Below, one piece after another: positions 33,293 to 41,256 of a DNA stretch of 64,000 nucleotides; within the stretch, counting starts at the first letter, position 1; every line of letters starts with the position of its first letter. Made by a program: the position numbers and the translations under genes. The DNA is taken from the NCBI RefSeq assembly GCF_014076415.1, contig NZ_CP043568.1, forward strand, positions 4,650,001 to 4,714,000. Direction: 5' to 3'. This DNA is from Comamonas testosteroni. Lineage in GTDB: Bacteria; Pseudomonadota; Gammaproteobacteria; Burkholderiales; Burkholderiaceae_C. The notes below the pieces were generated by a model. It saw only the letters and a program-made list of their open reading frames with translations, did not search any database and was not told where the DNA came from.

Positions 33293-33952
33293 TTATTCAA
33301 GAACTAGATTGACGGAGCGTTTAATTTCCTTATGAAGAGCTAGTGCTTGAGCCAGCAATTCGTTGAAGGACTCACCGTCGATACCATACGCCACGCTGGC
33401 GACTTGCAGTAAATTTCGCTTTGAGTCTGTCAAAACTCCGCTGAGTCGCATTGCTTCAAAAAGGACGATTCGCGATTTTTTTTCTTCTGCGCGTGAGCTA
33501 TTTATTGGCTCTGATGATATTTCTTCAGTGATGCCACCGTTTGAAGTAGGAAATGGCCAAGCTCCTTGAGGAGAAAGCCTACCAGGAGCAATCTTATCAA
33601 GTTCATGACTAATTATCTTTTGCAAAATAGCCGTTGCGACTTTAAGTCGCTCTTCGTTGTCATTCTGACGTGTAATACGAAGTCCACAGATCTCATCAAG
33701 CAATTTTTCGATGACTCCGGTGGAGTCTTTTTCATTCCAATCTTGATCATCTCCATAAATACCTACTGCATTTACCCACATTTCTTTTAGAGAATCGGAT
33801 ATTTTAAACGAGATGTCGCTGAGATCGGTATTTCCCGTAATTTCCTCTTCCGTCTTTCCATCCCATAACAGTGGAGCCTCAAAAGTTTGGAGTAAACGGA
33901 TTATTTTTAACAATTCCCGCTTTTTTGTATTGGGAAGCGATTGTGCAAACAT
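33293..33952 (-). CDS. Protein with C-terminal TerB-like helical domain
   Basis: 219 aa, acidic, lower GC than its surroundings. The C-terminal 60 residues (EAMRLSGVLTDSKRNLLQVASVAYGI) follow the TerB/DjlA-like pattern of an activation segment plus 'lgi' helix seen in tellurite-resistance-type and defence-associated proteins. The N-terminal 130 residues are helical and unrecognised. There is no signal peptide. It lies between the two membrane-segment proteins, spaced by 30 and 19 bases, so it could couple or regulate them. The TerB assignment is by eye and needs a profile comparison. Confidence 0.6.
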   Translation of the reverse strand: MFAQSLPNTKKRELLKIIRLLQTFEAPLLWDGKTEEEITGNTDLSDISFKISDSLKEMWVNAVGIYGDDQDWNEKDSTGVIEKLLDEICGLRITRQNDNEERLKVATAILQKIISHELDKIAPGRLSPQGAWPFPTSNGGITEEISSEPINSSRAEEKKSRIVLFEAMRLSGVLTDSKRNLLQVASVAYGIDGESFNELLAQALALHKEIKRSVNLVLE

Positions 33953-33982
33953 TTCTATCCTTTGAAAAAATCAGGTATAAAT

Positions 33983-35545
33983 TTAAAGCTTTAGCGTGTC
34001 CGAGCTCAGCATGAAATCTTCAAACTCTTGCATATTCTGAAATTGCAACTTCTGCCCCAGCAACTCAGAAAAATCATTGATAGCTGCGGACATCTCGTCT
34101 GCGCTGACGTTTGTATTTGAAATAAGCAACATGCCTAGTGCTTGCGTACGGCTATGTAGCTCAGGCAGCTCTTTTGCCAAAAAAGCATCAAGCTGTGCTT
34201 GCTCTGATGCAAGACGATCGCGAGCCGCTTTCTCAATCGCTTGCGTGCGTTTGAGCATTTGTGCGGAAAGCTCTGCTCCACGCGCTGCATCTAGTGCGCT
34301 CTGATAAAAAAGCGACGACATTGCGTAGCCAATCATTCCGCCAATAGCGGCACCTACAACTGGAATAGGTATGGCTATTTGTCCTAGGGCAGCCATCATG
34401 CCCCCTGAGAGCATTCCTGAGCCTTTTTCACCCACTTCTATAAGCAGGTCAGCCTCCGTGATTTCGCCTGTCACGTAGCGTTTAACTGAGCTTCCCAAGG
34501 AAAGGCAGATGCTCACCGCAAGTGCTGGAGCGTTTGTGGCTGAAAGCGCTCGTAATGTGCCACTGCTGGACTGTTGCAGTGTTCCCTTAATGGCTGATCC
34601 AGCAAATCCAGTGGCGTAACCTAGCGTAGCTGCCTTGCCTGTGTCGGAGGCAACGGACACCATCACATCTTTTATATCCTTCTTACCTTGAGCACATTCA
34701 AAAATGTTGCGCAGTGTTGAAATGCATGCACCAACTGCTGCTCCATATTTGGCTGCTTCAACCCCTGCGCCATGGCTGGTGCGTGCGATATCTAGTGCTG
34801 TAGCCAGTTCGGGGTACTCACGATAAAAAATCGCTTCGTCAGTCGTGAGCCCACTATCGCGGACGTTCTCTGCAAGCTGCTCATAGTTGTCGGCTTTTGC
34901 TCTTAATTCTGCAGCCACCTGAGGCTTTCCAGCACTTTCAACTTTAAGTGCTTGCTCACGCAACTCGCTAGCCTGTTTCTGGCAGTACTCTCCCGCACCC
35001 TCGAATTGCTCTGATGGCAACTCCAGCTTTACGCCTCGGTAACGTGCAAATTTTCCATCCTCCTTAGCGATACGCTCAAAGAGTTGATTGCGATCACCCA
35101 CAAATTTCATCTGTGACTGGCTGCCTTCAACAATCTCGCCATTCAACACTTGCACACGATCTACTACATTGTGATTTCGGCCATATTCCGGCAGATCGTC
35201 ACTACGCCAAGTACGTTGCTCTGATCGCTCGATGATGGCCTTTGCATTGTCACGGCTGGTCGAGGCGATTTCTGCAGAAAAACCCGCTTGTTGCTTGATG
35301 TTCTTCGCTGCTTCAGCGGGATCGCTGTTGAGCTTATGCTTAGAGACCTCAGACAACCCCTTGGCCATCTTTTGGCCGGTTTCGTTGTCCATCCCTGTGT
35401 AGCCTTTAACGAACTCAGCGTTTGCACTGCCAAAACGAGAAACTGTCTCGCTGCCAGCCATGCTCACTCCTACTCGCTCCATTTCTATTTGGCTACTGTG
35501 TTGAATCTCCACGGTCTTCTTTTTATTGGAATTTTCGTTATTCAT
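33983..35545 (-). CDS. Large protein with Gly-rich hydrophobic core, WYL operon
   Basis: 520 aa with a strong AAGGAGG ribosome site. The polar, helical N-terminal half (1-250) has repeated KQA/REQALKV segments. A hydrophobic, Gly-rich middle (about 255-420) contains ACISTLRNIF, GYATGFAGSAIKG and IAIPIPVVGAAIGGMIGYAM, the last a likely membrane hairpin. A helical tail (420-520) ends in an acidic segment. No signal peptide. No enzyme motif was found. It could form a membrane complex with the 332-aa protein, which has the same arm-hairpin-arm plan. Confidence 0.65.
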   Translation of the reverse strand: MNNENSNKKKTVEIQHSSQIEMERVGVSMAGSETVSRFGSANAEFVKGYTGMDNETGQKMAKGLSEVSKHKLNSDPAEAAKNIKQQAGFSAEIASTSRDNAKAIIERSEQRTWRSDDLPEYGRNHNVVDRVQVLNGEIVEGSQSQMKFVGDRNQLFERIAKEDGKFARYRGVKLELPSEQFEGAGEYCQKQASELREQALKVESAGKPQVAAELRAKADNYEQLAENVRDSGLTTDEAIFYREYPELATALDIARTSHGAGVEAAKYGAAVGACISTLRNIFECAQGKKDIKDVMVSVASDTGKAATLGYATGFAGSAIKGTLQQSSSGTLRALSATNAPALAVSICLSLGSSVKRYVTGEITEADLLIEVGEKGSGMLSGGMMAALGQIAIPIPVVGAAIGGMIGYAMSSLFYQSALDAARGAELSAQMLKRTQAIEKAARDRLASEQAQLDAFLAKELPELHSRTQALGMLLISNTNVSADEMSAAINDFSELLGQKLQFQNMQEFEDFMLSSDTLKL

Positions 35546-35594
35546 CCTGCCTCCTTCATATGATGCTGCTTACTGAGGTTTTTGAAACCAGTTT

Positions 35595-36554
35595 TCAGTC
35601 TTGATATGGGTTTGTTTTTAAAGACTGAGACGCACTAGACTCCCAGTGAAATAGTGCATGTCGTAAGCTCGACAACAGGTTCTCGTGCCATTCCGCAGGC
35701 TGAACAATCCGCACATGTGGCAACCAATACCGCACCACAGGTAGCAGCTGGTCGATGTGATTGATATGCGTGGTAACTAGCAACGAACCGTCACGATCTT
35801 GCCGTTGCTGCTGTTGAGGCAGCAACGGGCGACGAATAAAGTAATACGCTGCCTCTGGGGCCACACGCAACAGGACTTCCGTGGTCTCTTCAGTAAACCA
35901 AACGTCGTCCTTGGCGTCGATATATTCCTTGTGGTTGCTCTTTTGTACAAAGAAACTGCGTTGGTCTACCAGTAAGTTTTCGATCAAGCCAATACTGAAA
36001 TTTTTCAGCTTTGCACCTTCTTCCGCAGCCAGGTACCACACACCGTTTTTGTGAATGAGCTTGTACGGTTGAACGTTGCGCTGTTTGCCCTTGTAACTAA
36101 AACTGCATGGATGTTTTTGCTCGATGGCAGTTTGTAGTTGCACAAACTCTTGGGTACGCGGACGCAAGTCTTCATGTGCGATAGCCTGCACATGCGTTGT
36201 GCGCTGCTGTTCAGGGGTATGAAGTTGTTCCAACAGATAGCGCAAGCTGTTATCCGGGAACAAGTACTCCGTCCCAGACATACGTGCATAGCCATGCAGG
36301 TGCTTGGCTGGGATACTGCTTCGCGCAGTGTGCGTCAGTTGCCACTGACCATTGGCACTTCGCTCAACGATCCCGCACAGGCGCTCGCCAAGGTCGCGTT
36401 CAATGGTACGCACATCCACTTGAAAATCTTGTGCAAGTTGGTGCTTGTCAACCGCATCACCTTGGTGCAGGCGCGCAAGAATTTGAGACAAGCGCTGTGC
36501 CAGTTTTTCGCCTTTTGATGCTGAGGCTGAGCTAGCCGAGGTTGAAGCAGACAT
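35595..36554 (-). CDS. WYL-domain transcriptional regulator
   Basis: 319 aa. The N-terminal HTH (about 16-65, KHQLAQDFQVDVRTIERDLGERL) is followed by a WYL domain at about 140-200, with the signature in NGVWYLAAEEG (VWYL at 172-175) and CSFSYKGKQRNVQPYKL before it, and a C-terminal WCX-type region. WYL domains bind ligands, often nucleic acid or nucleotide-like, and such regulators frequently control phage-defence and stress operons. The gene lies 20 bases after the 197-aa gene and 49 bases before the 520-aa gene, inside the operon, so autoregulation is expected. Confidence 0.9.
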   Translation of the reverse strand: MSASTSASSASASKGEKLAQRLSQILARLHQGDAVDKHQLAQDFQVDVRTIERDLGERLCGIVERSANGQWQLTHTARSSIPAKHLHGYARMSGTEYLFPDNSLRYLLEQLHTPEQQRTTHVQAIAHEDLRPRTQEFVQLQTAIEQKHPCSFSYKGKQRNVQPYKLIHKNGVWYLAAEEGAKLKNFSIGLIENLLVDQRSFFVQKSNHKEYIDAKDDVWFTEETTEVLLRVAPEAAYYFIRRPLLPQQQQRQDRDGSLLVTTHINHIDQLLPVVRYWLPHVRIVQPAEWHENLLSSLRHALFHWESSASQSLKTNPYQD

Positions 36555-36573
36555 TCAAGAGCTGGGAAGTAAT

Positions 36574-37167
36574 TCAATGAATGTAACTATAGGTGGCTTT
36601 TGAGACAGGTTGTGTCGCACCCAGAATTTCAATACGCCAAGCTGGCTTGTGTGAATCAAGTTGGTTGTGGCTCACTACCTGTTCAGCACTCACAGCTTTG
36701 GCATTCATCCATGCCTCTAGGGCGCTAACTAGCTCAGTCAGCTTATGCTGCAGCGAGTTGCTGCAAACCATCAAATGAAGCAATGCCATACTGATCTGGT
36801 GCGCCAACGCCTCTTTTTTGCAAGCGTTATTAGGGCTGAGCGCACCACCCAAATCGCATTGCAATGCCGTACGCACACCCATTAGGCGCAACGTGTCTTG
36901 CACAGCCTTGGAGCTATTCAAATAGGAAGTACGTTCTGAAATTCTTTGCTTGAACTGCCCGATGCGACGCAGTGCTAACTGGTAGTACAAAGCGATGAAA
37001 TCCCCATCCAGAGGATCTGCGCCATCAAGTGCCAGGATCCTGGGGCCGAAGTGCGCAAGTGCTGTTGATATTTCTTGGGACAAGTGAAGATCCAGTTCGC
37101 ACTCACGTACCTGAAATCCTTTTAATCGTGCGTAGAGGTCTCTTATCACAGTATCGCTAGCTGGCAT
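36574..37167 (-). CDS. Unknown helical protein, first gene of the WYL operon
   Basis: 197 aa, predicted almost all-helical, cytoplasmic, with several Cys residues (VRECELD, LQCDLGGALS, NACKKEA, MVCSNSL). No domain recognised. The ATG follows GGAAGAGCC. It is the first complete gene of the six-gene unit; the DNA upstream (37168-37288) holds only the end of an interrupted frame and then the IS5-like element. The operon promoter is therefore either in this 120-base gap or has been lost or replaced by the IS. Confidence 0.65.
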   Translation of the reverse strand: MPASDTVIRDLYARLKGFQVRECELDLHLSQEISTALAHFGPRILALDGADPLDGDFIALYYQLALRRIGQFKQRISERTSYLNSSKAVQDTLRLMGVRTALQCDLGGALSPNNACKKEALAHQISMALLHLMVCSNSLQHKLTELVSALEAWMNAKAVSAEQVVSHNQLDSHKPAWRIEILGATQPVSKATYSYIH

Positions 37168-37208
37168 GGAGGCTCTTCCAATACAAAAAGCTGAAGGGAG
37201 TTCAAACT

Positions 37209-37288
37209 TTAGGTGTCGATAACGACAGCATGTGTCGCTTGAGCCTGCCCTGCGACTGCATCGAAGCTGAAGTTGAGTATCAGCAGCG
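37209..37288 (-). pseudogene. Possible 3' remnant of a gene cut by the IS5-like element
   Basis: Just inside the IS boundary the minus-strand frame reads LLILNFSFDAVAGQAQATHA and ends at a TAA at 37209-37211. The upstream part would lie where the IS5-like element now begins. If real, this was the gene before the six-gene operon. Too short to identify. Confidence 0.3.
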
Positions 37289-37458
37289 GCGCTGTTGCAT
37301 AAACCTGCATAAGGGTGAGCCTCCCCTTACCCCAGACGCAGTTATGCCACGCGCACAGCCTCAGGCGTTCCCAGGCAGGTAAACCTGTTGAGGATGGATG
37401 CACGGACCTGTAGCTCCGTGACCTGCCGATCGAAGTCTCGGGCCATCACCCACTCATC

Positions 37459-38675
37459 TGTAGAAGTTCCGATCTGATCTGACAGTTGCTCCCGTTTCGG
37501 ACGGTACGGCTGTCAGATTAATTCAGCTCTTTTACCTTGTCGTCCCACACCTCCTTTGCATCCATCAGCGTTTGCATCGGCGTCCTGCCGCAGCACATCT
37601 TGCCCTGATGCGTGCGCTGGCTGTTGTAGTAATTGATCCAGTCGTCCAGATCCGTTTGCAGCTCGTCGATGGACCGGTAGATCTTGCGCCTGAACGTCAC
37701 CTGGTAGAACTCCTGCAGGATGGTCTTGTGGAATCGCTCGCAGATGCCATTAGTCTGCGGGTGACGCACCTTGGTCTTGGTGTGTTCAATGTCATTGACG
37801 GCTAGGTACAGTTGGTAGTCATGCGTTTCGGCCTTGCCGCAATACTCCGTGCCCCTGTCGGTCAAGATTCGCAACAGCCCCATGCCTTGCTCGGCCAGGA
37901 ACGGCAGCACCCGGTCATTGAGCAGATCAGCACCTGTGATCGGCGTTTTTGTGGTGTAGAGCTTGGCAGCGGCCCATTTGGAATAGGTGTCCACAAAGGT
38001 CTGCTGGTAGATGCGCCCGACTCCCTTGATCGAGCCCACATAGAAGGTGTCCTGGCTACCCAGATAACCGGGATGGGCGGTTTCGATTTCTCCGCAGGCC
38101 AGCTCATCTTCACGCTTTTTCTCCAAGGCTGCCACCTGGGCTTCGGTGAGCACAGCGCCAGTCTTGGCGACCTCGGCCTCCAGGTTTGACAGACGCTGTT
38201 TGAAGCTGGCCAGTTGATGGCGCATCCAGATGGAGCGTACACCGGATGGCGACACAAAGATGCCCCGCTGGCGTAATTCATTGCTGGCACGCAACTGTCC
38301 ATGCGCTGGCTGCTCCAGGGCATAGGTAATAACGGTCGCTTCGATGGCGTCATCAACCCGGTTCTTGAGATTGGGCTTGCGCCTTGAAGTCTGGATCAGG
38401 GCCTCGACGCCGCCTTCTTCGTGGGCATGCTGATAGCGGTAGAAAGTGTCACGGGAGACGCCCATGACTTTGCACGCCTTGGAGATGTTGCCCAGCTCGC
38501 TGGCCAGGTTGAGCAGGCCGACCTTGTGCCGGATGATGGTTTGGTTGAAACTATTCATGAGGTTTCTCCGTTGGGCGCTTGCGCGCCCGGATTGATAAAG
38601 ATTCGTACCCTTATCAAAACGGGAAACCTCACCTGTTGGCAAGGCACACTGTCAGATCAAGTCTGAACTTCTACA
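37459..38675 (-). mobile_element. IS481-family insertion sequence, 1217 bp, nested in the IS5-like element
   Basis: The ends TGTAGAAGTTC-GA-TTGATCTGACAG (right end read inwards from 38675) and TGTAGAAGTTCCGATCTGAT (left, 37459) form imperfect terminal inverted repeats of about 27 bp. A 7-bp target duplication ACTCATC lies at 37452-37458 and 38676-38682. Removing the element and one copy restores the IS5 transposase frame across the junction (KRMDEWVMARDF). Confidence 0.9.
37518..38558 (-). CDS. IS481-family transposase
   Basis: 346 aa from the ATG at 38558 with GGAG 8 bases upstream; the frame is open for 28 more codons without a ribosome site. N-terminal HTH (HKVGLLNLASELGNISKACKV, then MGVSRDTFYRYQ), then an rve-type DDE core: QQTFVDTYSKWAAAKLYT (first Asp near 210), LRILTDRGTEYCG (second Asp near 260), and TNGICERFHKTILQEFYQ (Glu near 300). 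Full length with all three acidic residues, so probably active. Confidence 0.95.
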   Translation of the reverse strand: MNSFNQTIIRHKVGLLNLASELGNISKACKVMGVSRDTFYRYQHAHEEGGVEALIQTSRRKPNLKNRVDDAIEATVITYALEQPAHGQLRASNELRQRGIFVSPSGVRSIWMRHQLASFKQRLSNLEAEVAKTGAVLTEAQVAALEKKREDELACGEIETAHPGYLGSQDTFYVGSIKGVGRIYQQTFVDTYSKWAAAKLYTTKTPITGADLLNDRVLPFLAEQGMGLLRILTDRGTEYCGKAETHDYQLYLAVNDIEHTKTKVRHPQTNGICERFHKTILQEFYQVTFRRKIYRSIDELQTDLDDWINYYNSQRTHQGKMCCGRTPMQTLMDAKEVWDDKVKELN

Positions 38676-39608
38676 ACTCATCCATCCGCTTGAAGCAGCC
38701 CATCTTGGCTTCCACCAGGCTGCGGCGCTGGTAACCGCTCCATTTCTTCCAGATCGTGCGCCCGAGCTTGCGCGTCGTTCTCAGGATCTCGTTGCGGGCC
38801 TGTGCTCCCGCTCTGGCATCGGTCCACGGCTTCGCATTGCGGCGAGTCGGGATGATCGCTGCGGCTTGCCAGCCTCGTGGCAAGTTTGGTGTCATAGGCT
38901 CCATCAGCACTTACCTAGCACACGGGCTCGTCAGGTGGCATCCGGGCCAGTAGTTCCGGCAGCATGGGCGCATCGCCAATGGCGTTGTCCGTGATTTCGA
39001 TGGTGCGGATCTCTAGCGTTTGTGCATCAATACCTAGGTGAACCTTGCGCCGCTGTCGCCGATAGTCAGCGCCATGCTTCTTGGTCTTCCACTCCCCTTC
39101 GCCCAGCATCTTCACGCCGGTACTATCGATCAGCAGGTGCAGGCCCGTCTTGTTGGGACGTGCGGGGATGGTCACGCTCAAGGTCTTCTGGCGCCGACAC
39201 AAGGTGGTGTAGTCGGGTACAGCCCAATCAAGCCTGGCGAGCCGCAAGAGACTCTCAGCAAGGCCTGTCGTTTGTCGCAGCGCTAGACCGAACATGCGCC
39301 TGAGCGTCAGGCAGAACTGGATCGCCGCCTCGCTGAACACAGCCGGCCGTCCGCTCCTGCCACTCGATGGAGCCTGCCATTGAAGGTCCGCATCAAGCCA
39401 TACCATCAGCGAGCCCCGGCATCTGAGGGCAGCGTTGTACTCGGTCCAGTTCGTCGTGCGTTACTTCGCCCGCAGCGGCTTGCTCATGGGCTGCCAAGTC
39501 GCGGGATCTCGCATGCATGCCTCAGCCGATTTATGCAACAAGGCCCTTTGATCGCGGAATGACTGCGAATGCCGCCCCCCGCAGCTGGAAGTCTTGTTGC
39601 TGAGCCAC

Positions 39609-39851
39609 TCAACTTTGAAGCAGATAGCCAGACTCACGCCCCTGTCTGCCGTTGTGATGCACAACACCCAGCCTGCTTAGCTGTGCTACTACCTGCATGA
39701 CGGTTCCCACACTGACAGGAGTCCCCCGAAGGTATAGCTGGCGATATATCTCATCTCTGCTGAGAGCGTGGGGAGCAGAACTCAGCAGGACTTGAAGCAC
39801 GCCAATTCTGGCGACGGTCGGTCGCAGTCCTGCTGCCCTCAACCGTTGCAT
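39609..39851 (-). CDS. Short Fur-like regulator (DNA-binding domain only)
   Basis: 80 aa from the ATG at 39851. It matches the N-terminal winged-helix half of Fur proteins: LRAAGLRPTVARIGVLQVLL, HALSRDEIYRQLYLRGTPVS, then TVMQVVAQLSRLGVV where Fur normally has TVYRxLxxLxxxGLV. The metal-binding and dimerisation half (HHDH and CxxC motifs) is absent, and the stop is followed by non-coding DNA with no matching frame. It is the last gene of the siderophore operon, overlapping the outer-membrane gene's end region. It may be a dominant-negative or metal-blind regulator, or a decayed Fur. Confidence 0.7.
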   Translation of the reverse strand: MQRLRAAGLRPTVARIGVLQVLLSSAPHALSRDEIYRQLYLRGTPVSVGTVMQVVAQLSRLGVVHHNGRQGRESGYLLQS

Positions 39852-39865
39852 TACGCTCAGGCCCC

Positions 39866-41254
39866 TCAACTCTCGGGCCCTTCCGGCAATCGCCTCCAGC
39901 CGCCTCCCAGGGCCCGGTATAGAGCGATGCTCGCCTGCAGACGCTCCTGACGGATCTGAACGGCCAGATCCCGGCTCTGATAGGCCACACGCTGCACATC
40001 CAGCAAGGTCTGCAGATTGTCCGCCCCGGCCTTGTATCGGCTTTCCGCCAGTGATAGAGCCCTCTGGGCCTGAGCCACTTCCTGCGCCTGAACCACCGCC
40101 TGTCTTTCCGCGCCGTCCACCGCATTCAATGCAGTTTGAACATCATTGAAGGCTTGCAGAATGGCCTTGCGGTAGCCGATCACAAGCTCCTGCTTTTGCG
40201 CTGCAGCCAGGTCCCGGTTCGAAGCAAGTCGCCCTGCATCAAAGATCGGAGCCAGAATTCCCGCTGCCAGAGACGACAGGGGACTCTGCAACAGCCTGCT
40301 GAGCTTTTCGCTCTCGGAGCTCAGGCCCGCAGTCAGCGTCACGCGGGGCAGCATGGCTGCTCTGGCAGCGGCAAGATTCGCATCCGCCGCGAGCAGTTGA
40401 GCCTCCGCTTTCGCCACATCCGGCCTGCGTGTTATCAGATCCGCAGGCGTACCCTGGCGAACGCCTGGAATCGCCAGATTCGAAAGACTGGTCTCGCTCA
40501 CAAGATCCGTAGTCCATTGCCCCGACAGCAGTGCCAGCACCGCGTGTGCATCTGCAATCTGTTTTCGGAGCAAAGCCACAACACGCTGCTGAGCAGCAAC
40601 CTGACCACGCTGCTGAGCCAGCTCCACGGAGGTCGCTGCCCCATAACGGGCTCTGGACTCGACCAGCTTCAAGAGCCGCTCGGAAATCTCCAGGTTGAGC
40701 TGGGCAATCGAGGCGCGCTCGCGCAAGCCCACACACTGAAGCCATGCCTGGGCGACTGAGGCAGTGACCGTCAGTCTCACGGTCTCACGGTCAAACACGC
40801 TGGCCTGCCTGTTGGACTCTGCGGCATCTCGCAAAGCACGCTGACGCCCCCAGAAGTCCAGCTCGTAGCTACTCGACAGGCCCACTCGCCAAGTGCTGGC
40901 GTCTCTTTCCGTATGACTGTCCATCGCTGCAGACCTTGTGGCTCCGAAATCTGCATTCAAATCCGGCACCAGGACCGCACGAGCATAAGATGCCCGGGCA
41001 TCCGCCTGCTGCACTCTCGCGACGGCAGCCGCCACATCCAGACTTTGAGTACGGGCTTGCTCAACCAGTGCGCTGAGCTCCGGGCTGCCAAAGCCGTGCC
41101 ACCACCCGGCGCTGACTTGTTCGTTTTCCGCCCCCTGCTCCTGCGTCCAGGCATGAGGAATATCGAGAGACACTCCCCAGGTCTCGTCACTGGATTGCGT
41201 TGTCGCGCATCCAGCCAGAGCAAGAGCCGCCAGCACTACGTTCCATTTGTACAT
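39866..41254 (-). CDS. Outer-membrane efflux lipoprotein, NodT/OprM family
   Basis: 462 aa. The lipobox LALAGCATT puts the lipidated Cys at residue 16. Two TolC-like repeats follow, with the family segments SSYELDFWGRQRALRDAAESN (about 130-150), YGAATSVELAQQRGQ and PADLITRRPDVAKAEAQLLAADANLAAARAA-type sequence near 280-310. It forms the trimeric outer-membrane channel of a tripartite pump. It lies 2 bases after macB, matching the PvdRT-OpmQ and MacAB-OprM arrangements. Confidence 0.9.
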   Translation of the reverse strand: MYKWNVVLAALALAGCATTQSSDETWGVSLDIPHAWTQEQGAENEQVSAGWWHGFGSPELSALVEQARTQSLDVAAAVARVQQADARASYARAVLVPDLNADFGATRSAAMDSHTERDASTWRVGLSSSYELDFWGRQRALRDAAESNRQASVFDRETVRLTVTASVAQAWLQCVGLRERASIAQLNLEISERLLKLVESRARYGAATSVELAQQRGQVAAQQRVVALLRKQIADAHAVLALLSGQWTTDLVSETSLSNLAIPGVRQGTPADLITRRPDVAKAEAQLLAADANLAAARAAMLPRVTLTAGLSSESEKLSRLLQSPLSSLAAGILAPIFDAGRLASNRDLAAAQKQELVIGYRKAILQAFNDVQTALNAVDGAERQAVVQAQEVAQAQRALSLAESRYKAGADNLQTLLDVQRVAYQSRDLAVQIRQERLQASIALYRALGGGWRRLPEGPES

Positions 41255-41256
41255 GC

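Larger units (their letters stand above)
37342..39487 (-). pseudogene. IS5-family transposase, broken
   Basis: Pieces in order on the minus strand: MSKPLRAK then a nonsense TAA where the family has a Tyr codon (about 39460); a long piece from 39406 (GLALRQTTGLAESLLRLARL, LHLLIDSTGVK, GIDAQTLEIRTIEITDNAIGDAPMLPELL) ending in TAG at 38915; a frameshift; then RRNAKPWTDARAGAQARNE and the KKWSGYQRRSLVEAKMGCFK segment carrying the DDE Glu; then the IS481 insertion within the last 45 codons; then MARDFDRQVTELQVRASILN to the stop at 37342. At least two nonsense changes, one frameshift and one insertion. Confidence 0.88.
37288..39545 (-). mobile_element. Decayed IS5-family element, interrupted by an IS481-family element
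   Basis: The ends GGCGCTGTTGCATAAA (37288 inwards) and GGCCTTGTTGCATAAA (39545 inwards) match at 14 of 16 positions and resemble ends of IS5-group elements with a TTGTTGCATAAAT terminus. No target duplication is visible. Without the nested element it would be about 1.03 kb, normal for the group. The transposase is broken in several ways, so this copy is immobile. Confidence 0.8.

Noticed and set aside
39541..39608. Target duplication for the IS5-like element
   Set aside because: The bases outside the two ends (CAGC and CTTT) do not match, so no duplication is claimed; the ends may have drifted or been rearranged.
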